Source: a virus
Strand: one strand, 5' to 3'
DNA: 44,542 nt
IMG/VR virus record: IMGVR_UViG_3300045776_000105
Location: 1 to 44,542 of that record
Positions 6,363 through 12,491 of this stretch are shown piece after piece. Position 1 is the stretch's first letter, and every line of letters starts with the position of its first letter. A program made the position numbers and the translations under genes. The notes beneath the pieces are model-generated. The model ran no database searches, was not told the origin of the DNA, and saw nothing but the letters and a program-made list of their open reading frames with translations.

Positions 6363-8302
6363 AGCGACTGCTGCTTGACGTAGAAACACGCTCGCGTGTT
6401 GATCTGAAAGCGTCGGGAGTGTCTCGTTACGCTATTGATATAACTACGCAAATAACTACAGCGTGCTGGAAGTGGGTTGGTGAGGCCACAGTCTATTCTG
6501 CTTGTAACATCCACGGGCTCGAGCATCTGGCCTCGAACAGCACGGCGGATTTTGTTCGAGCAGTGAACGAAGCCGACCAGATTGTCGCCCACAATATTGC
6601 TTTCGACAGCGCGGTCATTTTTGGCTCTTTTGGTCCGTGCGGCATGTCGTTGGAAAAAGAAGACTGTACGATGGCGCGTGCTCAACGTGTTTCGTTACCG
6701 GGCGGTCTTGACGAGCTGTGCAACGCCCTGCAGCTGCCGGGCAAGAGCTTCGACGGCCACCGCCTCGTGATGGCCACCTGCAAGCCGCGCAAGAACGGAA
6801 CTTTCAACGAGGATACGGCGCTGTTTCGTCAGCTGCTGGCCTACAATGTCCAGGACGTCCACTGCCTTGAATCGGTCGACCGCATGTTGCCGCCGCTGCC
6901 TCCGGAGGAACTGGAGATCTATCGCCGCACAAGAAGGAAAAATGCTCGCGGGCTGCCGCTCGACCTCGAGTTGTGCCAGCGCATCGCCGCCAAGCGCGCG
7001 GAGATCGAGCAGGAGATCGCCAACGATCTGCGCGAGACCACTGGCGGCGGCGTCACGGCCGTAACCCAGCGCGCGCGCATTCTCGACTGGCTGAAGTCCC
7101 AGAACGTCAACATCCCCAACACCCAGCGCGCCACGATCGAGAGCTGGCTTGACATTGAAGACATGCCATTCGACGCGTGGCGCGTGCTGACGATCCTGTT
7201 CGAGAGTGGCGGCTCGGCGCCCACCAAGGCGCAAGCGCTGCTCGACCGTCACGTGGGCGGGTGCTTCCAGGACGCGACCCGGTATTTCGGCGCTCGCAGT
7301 GGTCGTGGCACCTCTGACGGTGTCAACATGTATAATATCGCGAGAAGCAGCGGAAAATACAGTTCTAGTAAAGTTATAGAACGTCTTAAAACAGAGCCAA
7401 ATGGAAAATTTAACAACACTGAACTATCAGACGTGCTGCGTGGCGTAGTAGTAGCGCCAGAAGGACAGCTTGTCATAGACTGTGATCTCTCAAACGTAGA
7501 GCTGCGCCTAAGTCTTTGGCTGGCAAACGATCATGAAAAGTTGGAACTGCTGCGTGGCGGTCAAGACTTATACGCTGCACAAGCGGGTCAAATGCGTGGC
7601 ATACCTAACTTAACCAAGAAGTCGCATCCAAAAGAACGCCGGCAGGCAAAAAAGACAATCTTGAGTGGCGGCTATGGCATCGGTGTACCAAAATTATACA
7701 ATTCGTTCAAGACAGATAAAGATCTTGAGTACGCTTTTCGTGCTGAACTTACCTACGCGCAAGTGGCTGCAATTCACGCAGGTTACCGGGACGCAAATTG
7801 GAAACTTCAGGCGCTGTGGAAAGAACTGGGCGTGACCATGCGCACAGCGCTGGCTAACCGCGGCGCGCACATCCCAGCGTGCAACGGTCGAGTGGATTTT
7901 TTCTGGCGCCGGGACGTCGATCTTCTCGATCTGCGGCTGCCATCCGGTCGCGCTATTCCGCACTACAAGCCGCACCTCTCGGAAGAGGGGGAACTGGTTT
8001 TTTGGCGGGCTAAGTATGGTCGCATGATGGAGCAGCGAACCTGGGGAGGCGCTCTTTTAGAAATTATTTGCCAGAGCTTGGCGCGCTGCTTGATTGTCGG
8101 CGTCGAGCACGCAATCGAGGCCGAACTGCCCGACGTGGTGCTGCTTTACGACCAGTACGACAGCATCGTGGCCCTGGCTCCTGAAGCTGTTGCTGAAACA
8201 CGCAAGGATCAGGTCCTGCAAATCATGCGCCGCGTACCGGCATGGGGCGCCGGGCTCCCTCTTGATGCTGATGGCTACACAGGAAAAAGGGTGCTGAAGT
8301 AA
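6359..8302 (+). CDS. Family A DNA polymerase with 3'-5' exonuclease domain
   Basis: A 647-residue phage replicative polymerase. The N-terminal DEDD exonuclease starts L-L-L-D-V-E-T-R-S (D7, E9), then I-V-A-H-N-I-A-F-D and a C-terminal Y-N-V-Q-D. Polymerase motif A is V-I-D-C-D-L-S-N-V-E-L-R (about 372-383), motif B is R-R-x-A-K-K-T-I-L-S-G-G-Y-G-I-G (about 424-440) and motif C is Y-D-S-I-V-A-L near 600. Motif C is unusual: canonical H-D-E becomes Y-D-S, keeping the catalytic Asp. Two parts (6,359-6,680 and 7,316-7,760) use AT-rich codons unlike the rest, the first directly beside the homing endonuclease gene. Confidence 0.93.
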   Translation: MKRLLLDVETRSRVDLKASGVSRYAIDITTQITTACWKWVGEATVYSACNIHGLEHLASNSTADFVRAVNEADQIVAHNIAFDSAVIFGSFGPCGMSLEKEDCTMARAQRVSLPGGLDELCNALQLPGKSFDGHRLVMATCKPRKNGTFNEDTALFRQLLAYNVQDVHCLESVDRMLPPLPPEELEIYRRTRRKNARGLPLDLELCQRIAAKRAEIEQEIANDLRETTGGGVTAVTQRARILDWLKSQNVNIPNTQRATIESWLDIEDMPFDAWRVLTILFESGGSAPTKAQALLDRHVGGCFQDATRYFGARSGRGTSDGVNMYNIARSSGKYSSSKVIERLKTEPNGKFNNTELSDVLRGVVVAPEGQLVIDCDLSNVELRLSLWLANDHEKLELLRGGQDLYAAQAGQMRGIPNLTKKSHPKERRQAKKTILSGGYGIGVPKLYNSFKTDKDLEYAFRAELTYAQVAAIHAGYRDANWKLQALWKELGVTMRTALANRGAHIPACNGRVDFFWRRDVDLLDLRLPSGRAIPHYKPHLSEEGELVFWRAKYGRMMEQRTWGGALLEIICQSLARCLIVGVEHAIEAELPDVVLLYDQYDSIVALAPEAVAETRKDQVLQIMRRVPAWGAGLPLDADGYTGKRVLK

Positions 8303-8379
8303 AATTTGGCCCTAGCACTTCGCGCTGGCTGGCTTGGCGGCGCACCACCAGAAAATGGACCGCGGAAGGGTTCGTAAGA

Positions 8380-8499
8380 GTGCACGAAAATGGGGACCCG
8401 CTTTGGCGTTTTCATCGTGGAGACTGGATTGGGCGCCGTATTGAAGAAGCGCGGGTCTCGCCCAACGGCATCGAGTTGTGGATCAAGGTGTCGAAATGA
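8380..8499 (+). CDS. Putative small protein, start uncertain
   Basis: An open frame ends at 8499 in an ATGA overlap with the methyltransferase start. From GTG 8380 (GGAAGGG upstream) it gives 39 residues with protein-like composition (L-W-R-F-H-R-G-D-W-I-G-R-R-I and I-E-L-W-I-K-V). The frame stays open upstream to about 8275 and encodes plausible sequence (S-R-W-L-A-W-R-R-T), but no ATG, GTG or TTG is available there. It is either a short GTG-started gene, a gene using a non-standard start, or one whose start was lost. Confidence 0.35.
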   Translation: MHENGDPLWRFHRGDWIGRRIEEARVSPNGIELWIKVSK

Positions 8500-9527
8500 C
8501 CTCGTGGGCCTACTACAACGAAATAAATCCTGAAGCAGCGCATGTGATGCGCGAACAGATCGCCCGAGGCGTAATTGCTCCCGGCTTTGTTGACGAACGG
8601 AGCATTAAAGATGTCCAGCCCGATGACCTTCTTGGATTTTCTCAGCAGCATTTCTTCGCCGGAGGCGGGTTCTGGTCAGTCGCCGCCCGACTCGCCGGAT
8701 GGCCCGACGACAAGCCCCTCTGCACCGGGTCGTGCCCATGCCAAGCGGAAAGCCTCGCCGGCAAAAGACTTGGCGCCGCCGATCCAAGGGATTTGTGGCC
8801 TGACTTTCGAAGGATCATCCGTGCCACCCGGCCCCCTGTCGTCGTGGGAGAACAGGTTGCGGCAGCGATTGGGAGCCATTGGCTCGACCGAACGCTGTCT
8901 GATCTGGACGCTGACCACTACGCCGCAAGGGCGGTCTCTGTCCCGGCTTGCGCCGTCAATGCGCCTCACGAAAGAGCACGGCTGTATTGGATCGCCGTGG
9001 ACAGCGGTTTTGGCTTCAGATGTTCAGAAGCAGTCGGAGAATCCAGAGACGACGCTACGCCACCTTGGGAAAGGCCAGCAAATTGCGCTGAACGCTCACA
9101 TGGCGTTCATAGCGACATTCAATCCAACGCCCCGGGCGTCGGACGGCGAGAAGGGCGGTCCAAACATGGGTTTCGGAGCGGGCGGGGTTCCGTTGCCGAC
9201 GTTGATGCACTCGTTCAACCCGACACCGACAGTTGCGGACACGCAGGGTGGCCGGAGGACGCGGAGCGGGGCGCGCTCGGGGGAACCACTGCTGAACGGG
9301 CTGCTGACGGCTTATGCGCCGACGCCGACGGAAGCTTCTGGTCCGACTACGAATGGATTGTCTCCCCCCTCGACGGAAAAGCGCGGCGCGCCAAACCCGG
9401 AATTCCCTTTCTGGTTAATGGGCTTCCCGGACGAGTGGACCTCTGGCGCATTGGCGGCAATGCAATCATTCCGCAGCTCGCGGCAGAAGTCCTCAAAGCG
9501 TACCTCGAAACCGAAAACCAAAATTGA
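8496..9527 (+). CDS. DNA cytosine-C5 methyltransferase (phage Dcm type)
   Basis: A 343-residue protein; start ATG 8496 chosen by overlap with the preceding frame (a GTG 18 nt earlier also exists). Phage-type arrangement: N-terminal Y-Y-N-E-I-N-P-x-A-A, then F-F-A-G-G-G-F-W-S (motif I, about 53-61), T-G-S-C-P-C-Q (motif IV, catalytic C82), G-E-Q-V-A (motif VI, here EQV for ENV), R-A-R-L-Y-W (motif VIII, about 160-165), and C-terminal D-G-K-A-R-R with G-N-A-I-I-P-Q (motif X, about 321-327). The middle (about 185-280) is compositionally odd because the same DNA is also open in another frame (8,611-9,558). Probably protects phage DNA from restriction. Confidence 0.9.
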   Translation: MTSWAYYNEINPEAAHVMREQIARGVIAPGFVDERSIKDVQPDDLLGFSQQHFFAGGGFWSVAARLAGWPDDKPLCTGSCPCQAESLAGKRLGAADPRDLWPDFRRIIRATRPPVVVGEQVAAAIGSHWLDRTLSDLDADHYAARAVSVPACAVNAPHERARLYWIAVDSGFGFRCSEAVGESRDDATPPWERPANCAERSHGVHSDIQSNAPGVGRREGRSKHGFRSGRGSVADVDALVQPDTDSCGHAGWPEDAERGALGGTTAERAADGLCADADGSFWSDYEWIVSPLDGKARRAKPGIPFLVNGLPGRVDLWRIGGNAIIPQLAAEVLKAYLETENQN

Positions 9528-9558
9528 GCCCCCTCCCTGGATGCTGGGCAGAAGATAA
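8611..9558 (+). CDS. Overprinted phage protein in +1-shifted frame over dcm
   Basis: A 315-residue frame lies inside and just beyond the C5-methyltransferase gene. ATG 8611 has GGAG 8 nt upstream. It does not look like a random shadow. It matches, from memory, a family of phage/prophage hypotheticals found with dcm genes: S-S-P-E-A-G-S-G-Q-S-P-P-D near the start, G-L-T-F-E-G-S-S, S-W-E-N-R-L-R-Q-R-L, G-S-T-E-R-C-L-I-W-T, T-P-Q-G-R-S-L-S-R-L, repeated N-P-T-P-R-A-S-D / N-P-T-P-T-V-A-D / A-P-T-P-T-E-A, then N-P-E-F-P-F-W-L-M-G-F-P-D-E-W-T and a basic Ser/Arg tail. Function unknown. About 917 nt are dual-coding if both are made. Confidence 0.7.
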   Translation: MSSPMTFLDFLSSISSPEAGSGQSPPDSPDGPTTSPSAPGRAHAKRKASPAKDLAPPIQGICGLTFEGSSVPPGPLSSWENRLRQRLGAIGSTERCLIWTLTTTPQGRSLSRLAPSMRLTKEHGCIGSPWTAVLASDVQKQSENPETTLRHLGKGQQIALNAHMAFIATFNPTPRASDGEKGGPNMGFGAGGVPLPTLMHSFNPTPTVADTQGGRRTRSGARSGEPLLNGLLTAYAPTPTEASGPTTNGLSPPSTEKRGAPNPEFPFWLMGFPDEWTSGALAAMQSFRSSRQKSSKRTSKPKTKIEPPPWMLGRR

Positions 9559-9576
9559 CAATTTTTAAAATAGCTA

Positions 9577-9605
9577 TTTACAGCCGAATACGATTGTGCG
9601 ATAAA
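9577..9605 (+). promoter_or_regulatory. Early promoter with shared motif (copy 4)
   Basis: TTTACA, a 17-nt spacer starting GCCGAATACG, then GATAAA. It lies in the 85-nt gap after the overprinted gene and 39 nt before ATG 9644. Confidence 0.65.
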
Positions 9606-9643
9606 GGGTCATCGGAAACGCACTGACCCACTGGAGACCTCCA

Positions 9644-9952
9644 ATGACCAAGATCAACACCCTCGCCGACCGCTACGCAGCGCAAAAGGCCGTTGCTGAC
9701 GCCGCTGAAGCCGCCCTCAAGCTTCTCAAGGACGAAATCAAGGCCCTCGGCCAAGAGCAGATCGAAGGCAAGACCTGCTTCGTGAACCTAGGCCTGAGCG
9801 AGCGCGGCACACTCGACGGAAAGGCCGTCGCGGCTGAACTCGGCGCCGACTGGATCAAGGCCCATACCAAGATCACGCTGGTCGAGCGGATCACCCTCAA
9901 GAACAAGCCAATCGGCACGCTCGTCGCTCTGGCGCTCGAGAACGTCGCCTAA
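9644..9952 (+). CDS. Hypothetical phage protein
   Basis: A 102-residue protein with a GGAG site 8 nt before the ATG. Residues 1-38 are a charged helix, probably a coiled coil (L-A-D-R-Y-A-A-Q-K through L-K-D-E-I-K-A-L-G). The rest is a small alpha/beta unit with L-G-L-S-E-R-G-T-L-D-G-K and a beta-rich end. It has its own promoter motif upstream and a terminator 4 nt downstream, so it is a single-gene unit. Codon use is GC-rich and regular, which would suit strong expression. The family is not recognised. Confidence 0.7.
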   Translation: MTKINTLADRYAAQKAVADAAEAALKLLKDEIKALGQEQIEGKTCFVNLGLSERGTLDGKAVAAELGADWIKAHTKITLVERITLKNKPIGTLVALALENVA

Positions 9953-9956
9953 AACC

Positions 9957-9982
9957 GGGCGCCCCAAGGGGCGTCCTCTTTT
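9957..9982 (+). terminator. Rho-independent terminator
   Basis: A 9-bp stem (GGGCGCCCC / GGGGCGTCC, one G-T wobble) with a 2-nt loop apex, followed by TCTTTT. It follows the 102-residue gene directly. Confidence 0.75.
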
Positions 9983-10004
9983 CCTCGGCCAAGGAGTCTT
10001 TGTC

Positions 10005-10445
10005 ATGGGTCTTTTTATTCTTGAAGGCAACCGCGAGAAACTTGCCCCCGTTGCGGCAAAACTCGGCCTCCCGGAGGCCCCTGCTTTTTTGAAAGACGCC
10101 CGCTGGGTCCACCGGTTCCCGAAGTCAAAGCGGAAGATAAAGCGGGTCAATAACTGGCATGTGCAAGCAAAAGCAGACTGCCTGCGCCCGTACGACGCTG
10201 GCGGCAACAACGACAGAAGTAAAGCTGTTGAGTACGCCAGATGGCTCGCGAAACGTGATGGCGTCAAAATTCCGGCAGCCGCGTCAGCAAAAGTTGAATT
10301 TGAATTTGTGTCGCAAACCGGCCTTAAATCACTTGTGGCGCAAGCGTCGCTTGTCTGCTTCAGCGGCCGTGCCGGCCATGTCTGGATCAGCATCCCGCAT
10401 GTTGGTTACGACCCTGCGCTGCCTGCCGTGGAGTTATGCTCGTGA
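10005..10445 (+). CDS. Hypothetical phage protein
   Basis: A 146-residue protein; AAGGAG precedes the ATG. The N-terminal half is basic (KSKRKIKRVNNWHVQAK around 40-57), includes a G-G-N-N-D-R-S-K-A-V-E-Y helix and may bind nucleic acid. The C-terminal half is more hydrophobic, with strands V-E-F-E-F-V and A-S-L-V-C-F. Its TGA overlaps the GTG of the next small membrane protein. The family is not recognised. Confidence 0.6.
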   Translation: MGLFILEGNREKLAPVAAKLGLPEAPAFLKDARWVHRFPKSKRKIKRVNNWHVQAKADCLRPYDAGGNNDRSKAVEYARWLAKRDGVKIPAAASAKVEFEFVSQTGLKSLVAQASLVCFSGRAGHVWISIPHVGYDPALPAVELCS

Positions 10446-10558
10446 AACTTTTTACTCAACAAGTCGCCCTTCTCGCCGCCATGCTCTTTGGGGTCGCAAT
10501 TTTCTTCGGAGCAATCATCAATCTGGTTTGGCTGCTCTCGGAACTCGCACCAAGCTAA
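10442..10558 (+). CDS. Small single-pass membrane protein
   Basis: A 38-residue protein. GTG 10442 is preferred: GGAG lies 8 nt upstream and the stop of the preceding gene overlaps it (GTGA). An in-frame ATG at 10436 has that site too close. Residues about 8-32 form one long hydrophobic helix (ALLAAMLFGVAIFFGAIINLVWLL). Function unknown. Confidence 0.5.
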   Translation: MKLFTQQVALLAAMLFGVAIFFGAIINLVWLLSELAPS

Positions 10559-10570
10559 AGGATCGAAGTC

Positions 10571-10834
10571 ATGAAAGATAGGCGTCTGTATTTCTACGGT
10601 AACCTAACCGCGCAGGAAAAGCGCACGGTTCATTCCACCGCGCATCTGATTTCCGAGGCCGTCCTGAAAGACAGATCGGCCGACTTCGTTTTCAACATCG
10701 CGGTGAACCTGATGGTGGTGGGCTTGCTCAAGAAAGAGACCGACGAGCCTGACCGCGTCATCGCCGACGTCGGCGACGCCACGATCCAAATGTACGCGGA
10801 TTTCCAAGCATTTTTGAGGGAGCAAACGTCATGA
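10571..10834 (+). CDS. Hypothetical phage protein
   Basis: An 87-residue protein with AAAGGA upstream. A short N-terminal strand (R-L-Y-F-Y-G-N-L-T) is followed by helices with several charged residues. There are no catalytic motifs and no membrane segment strong enough to call. Its stop overlaps the next ATG (ATGA), so it starts a coupled run of four small genes (10,571-11,576). The family is not recognised. Confidence 0.6.
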   Translation: MKDRRLYFYGNLTAQEKRTVHSTAHLISEAVLKDRSADFVFNIAVNLMVVGLLKKETDEPDRVIADVGDATIQMYADFQAFLREQTS

Positions 10835-11055
10835 GCTATAAACCCGAAGTCCAAGTCAGCGGCAATTGGGAGCGTAACAGCCTCGTCTTCGCCACCAAGG
10901 AAGAAGCGGAGCTGGCCGCCAGAGACCTGACGCGGCGCTGGACGCTGGTCATCGATTGGCGGGCAGTCGAAAGCAACGAGCCTGTCAACTGCGCCTACGT
11001 CGGTGACGTCCTGACTACTGTCGAAGCGGCAAACAAGGAGAAGTCAAATGGCTGA
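10831..11055 (+). CDS. Hypothetical small phage protein
   Basis: A 74-residue protein in an ATGA overlap with the previous gene. The pattern (W-x-x-N-S-L-V-F-A-T-K-E-E-A-E-x-A-A-R-D-L-x-x-R-W and P-V-N-C-A-Y) is one I associate with common small phage orphans of unknown role. It probably folds as a compact alpha/beta domain. Overlaps the following gene by 8 nt. Confidence 0.65.
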   Translation: MSYKPEVQVSGNWERNSLVFATKEEAELAARDLTRRWTLVIDWRAVESNEPVNCAYVGDVLTTVEAANKEKSNG

Positions 11056-11311
11056 CGTGTATGCGATCGAGACCCCGGGCCGTGGCGGCGCGGCGAACAT
11101 TTATTTCTACGGACCGACCAGAAAGTCAGCGGAACGCCACGCGCTGAACAGCAGGTGTTTTTTCCCTGGTCTGGTTTACAGCATCGTCGTGCTGGACGAA
11201 AAAGTGGCCCGCGCCAGACTTCTGCGCTCGAAAGCGGGGCGGGCGTTCCACCAATATAACAAGCTGAACGCCGCCGCTTATGACGCGGAGCTGGAGGCCA
11301 TTAATGGCTGA
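11048..11311 (+). CDS. Hypothetical small phage protein
   Basis: An 87-residue protein with GGAG before the ATG. The N-terminal half contains N-I-Y-F-Y-G-P-T-R-K-S-A-E-R-H; the C-terminal half is a basic helix (L-L-R-S-K-A-G-R-A-F-H-Q-Y-N-K-L-N). Overlaps both neighbours by 8 nt. The family is not recognised. Confidence 0.6.
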   Translation: MADVYAIETPGRGGAANIYFYGPTRKSAERHALNSRCFFPGLVYSIVVLDEKVARARLLRSKAGRAFHQYNKLNAAAYDAELEAING

Positions 11312-11576
11312 ACAGACCATGCTGTCGCCCGACGAACTTCGCCAAACGGGTCTGGCCCTGTGGGGAGCGCATTGGAAATCCGAGCTGGCGGACCGGCTCG
11401 GCGTGGCCCCGCTCACTATCAGACGCTGGACGTGCGGCGAGCACCCGCCGCCGCGGAATCTGAGCGTCAAACTGCACAAGATGTGCGTAGCGCGAAAGCG
11501 CGAGCTGGATCTGGTGATCATTCAGCTCAACAGCCACAACATCCAGCGTGTGGACTTCGGTCGGCCACGGGTTTAA
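11304..11576 (+). CDS. Helix-turn-helix DNA-binding protein
   Basis: A 90-residue protein; start ATG 11304 is set by the overlap with the previous gene. Residues about 10-45 show an HTH: L-R-Q-T-G-L-A-L-W-G, then W-K-S-E-L-A-D-R-L-G-V-A-P-L-T-I-R-R-W (a Cro/phage-type helix-turn-helix). The rest is a basic helix. A transcription or replication regulator is plausible, and it is the last gene before a hairpin and a non-coding gap. Confidence 0.65.
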   Translation: MAEQTMLSPDELRQTGLALWGAHWKSELADRLGVAPLTIRRWTCGEHPPPRNLSVKLHKMCVARKRELDLVIIQLNSHNIQRVDFGRPRV

Positions 11577-11624
11577 CGTGTGCGTTTGCCAAGCTATCCC
11601 AAGCGATCAAGGCGCCCAATAGAA

Positions 11625-11655
11625 AACAGGCCCCGGTTTGTATCCGGAGCCTGTT
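11625..11655 (+). terminator. Hairpin after the small-gene cluster
   Basis: A 12-bp stem with one mismatch (AACAGGCCCCGG / CCGGAGCCTGTT) and a 7-nt loop, 49 nt after the HTH gene's stop. There is no long T run, so termination efficiency is uncertain. The rest of the 11,577-11,786 gap shows no gene. Confidence 0.5.
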
Positions 11656-11786
11656 AATCGCGACGGAGGAGACCTGTTCCGGCACTGACCAGTCAGGAAC
11701 ATAGAAGACCTCCCCCGCACTGTCAATGTCTTCACCCCGCCGATGCTTCAGCGGGAACGCATTTATTTGTCCGGGGGTCCCCTGTT

Positions 11787-12446
11787 ATGACCACCTACCG
11801 CACTGAGCTTATCCGAAAAATTGTGCGCTTGCTTGAAAGCGACCAGCAGGGCGAAGTAGCGAGCGCCGCCGGCAAATTGGTGCGCATGGCCAAGGAGCAG
11901 GGCCACAATCTCGATGAGATGTTGAGCGCCGTCTATGGCGCCGGCGCCGGATCGGCGAAGCCTTACCAGCGGAAGTCGCCGGCTGGCGACTGGGACTGCT
12001 ACGGCGGCGGGTCCGCGACCCCTCATAAAAAGTCATCCCGGACCAGTTCATGGGACGACGCCATGCGGCATGCCTATGCGCAAACGGCGGCAGCACACGA
12101 GGCAGCTGAAGAAGCGCGCGCGGCCAAGGAAGATTTTGTCGCGAAGAAAAATAAAGAACGCGCGGACAAGGAAGCGCGCGTGGCCGAAGAAGAGCGGCAG
12201 CGCCAAAGCAAGCGCCAGCAAACTTATACAGACGTCCGGCTGTCTTTCCTCTCACATTGTTTCGATGAATTTGGCTGTCTGCCGCTGAACAAGTGGGAGG
12301 GCGATTTCGTGGTCGATATTCTCGACCGCGCATCATTTTACACCGTCCCCACGCCCAGGCAGTTGGACATTATCGACGAGATCCTGACGAAGTACCGGAC
12401 TTACAAGAAGCGCAACGGCGACGAGCAATCGTTCTGGAAATCCTAG
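11787..12446 (+). CDS. Hypothetical phage protein with central coiled coil
   Basis: A 219-residue protein. The N-terminal helical part (I-R-K-I-V-R-L-L-E-S-D-Q-Q-G-E-V and A-A-G-K-L-V-R-M-A-K-E-Q-G) recalls the N-terminus of DUF2786-type proteins. It is followed by a Ser/Gly/Lys linker, a long charged coiled coil (about 100-150, E-A-A-E-E-A-R-A-A-K-E and E-E-E-R-Q-R-Q-S-K-R) and a C-terminal domain with F-V-V-D-I-L-D-R and P-T-P-R-Q-L-D-I-I-D-E-I. It lies directly before the primase gene and may be a primase or helicase partner; that is inference. Confidence 0.6.
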   Translation: MTTYRTELIRKIVRLLESDQQGEVASAAGKLVRMAKEQGHNLDEMLSAVYGAGAGSAKPYQRKSPAGDWDCYGGGSATPHKKSSRTSSWDDAMRHAYAQTAAAHEAAEEARAAKEDFVAKKNKERADKEARVAEEERQRQSKRQQTYTDVRLSFLSHCFDEFGCLPLNKWEGDFVVDILDRASFYTVPTPRQLDIIDEILTKYRTYKKRNGDEQSFWKS

Positions 12447-12491
12447 AGCGATTGCTTCCGGCCGCCAAGTTCCCAAGGAGGCCAGACCAAG

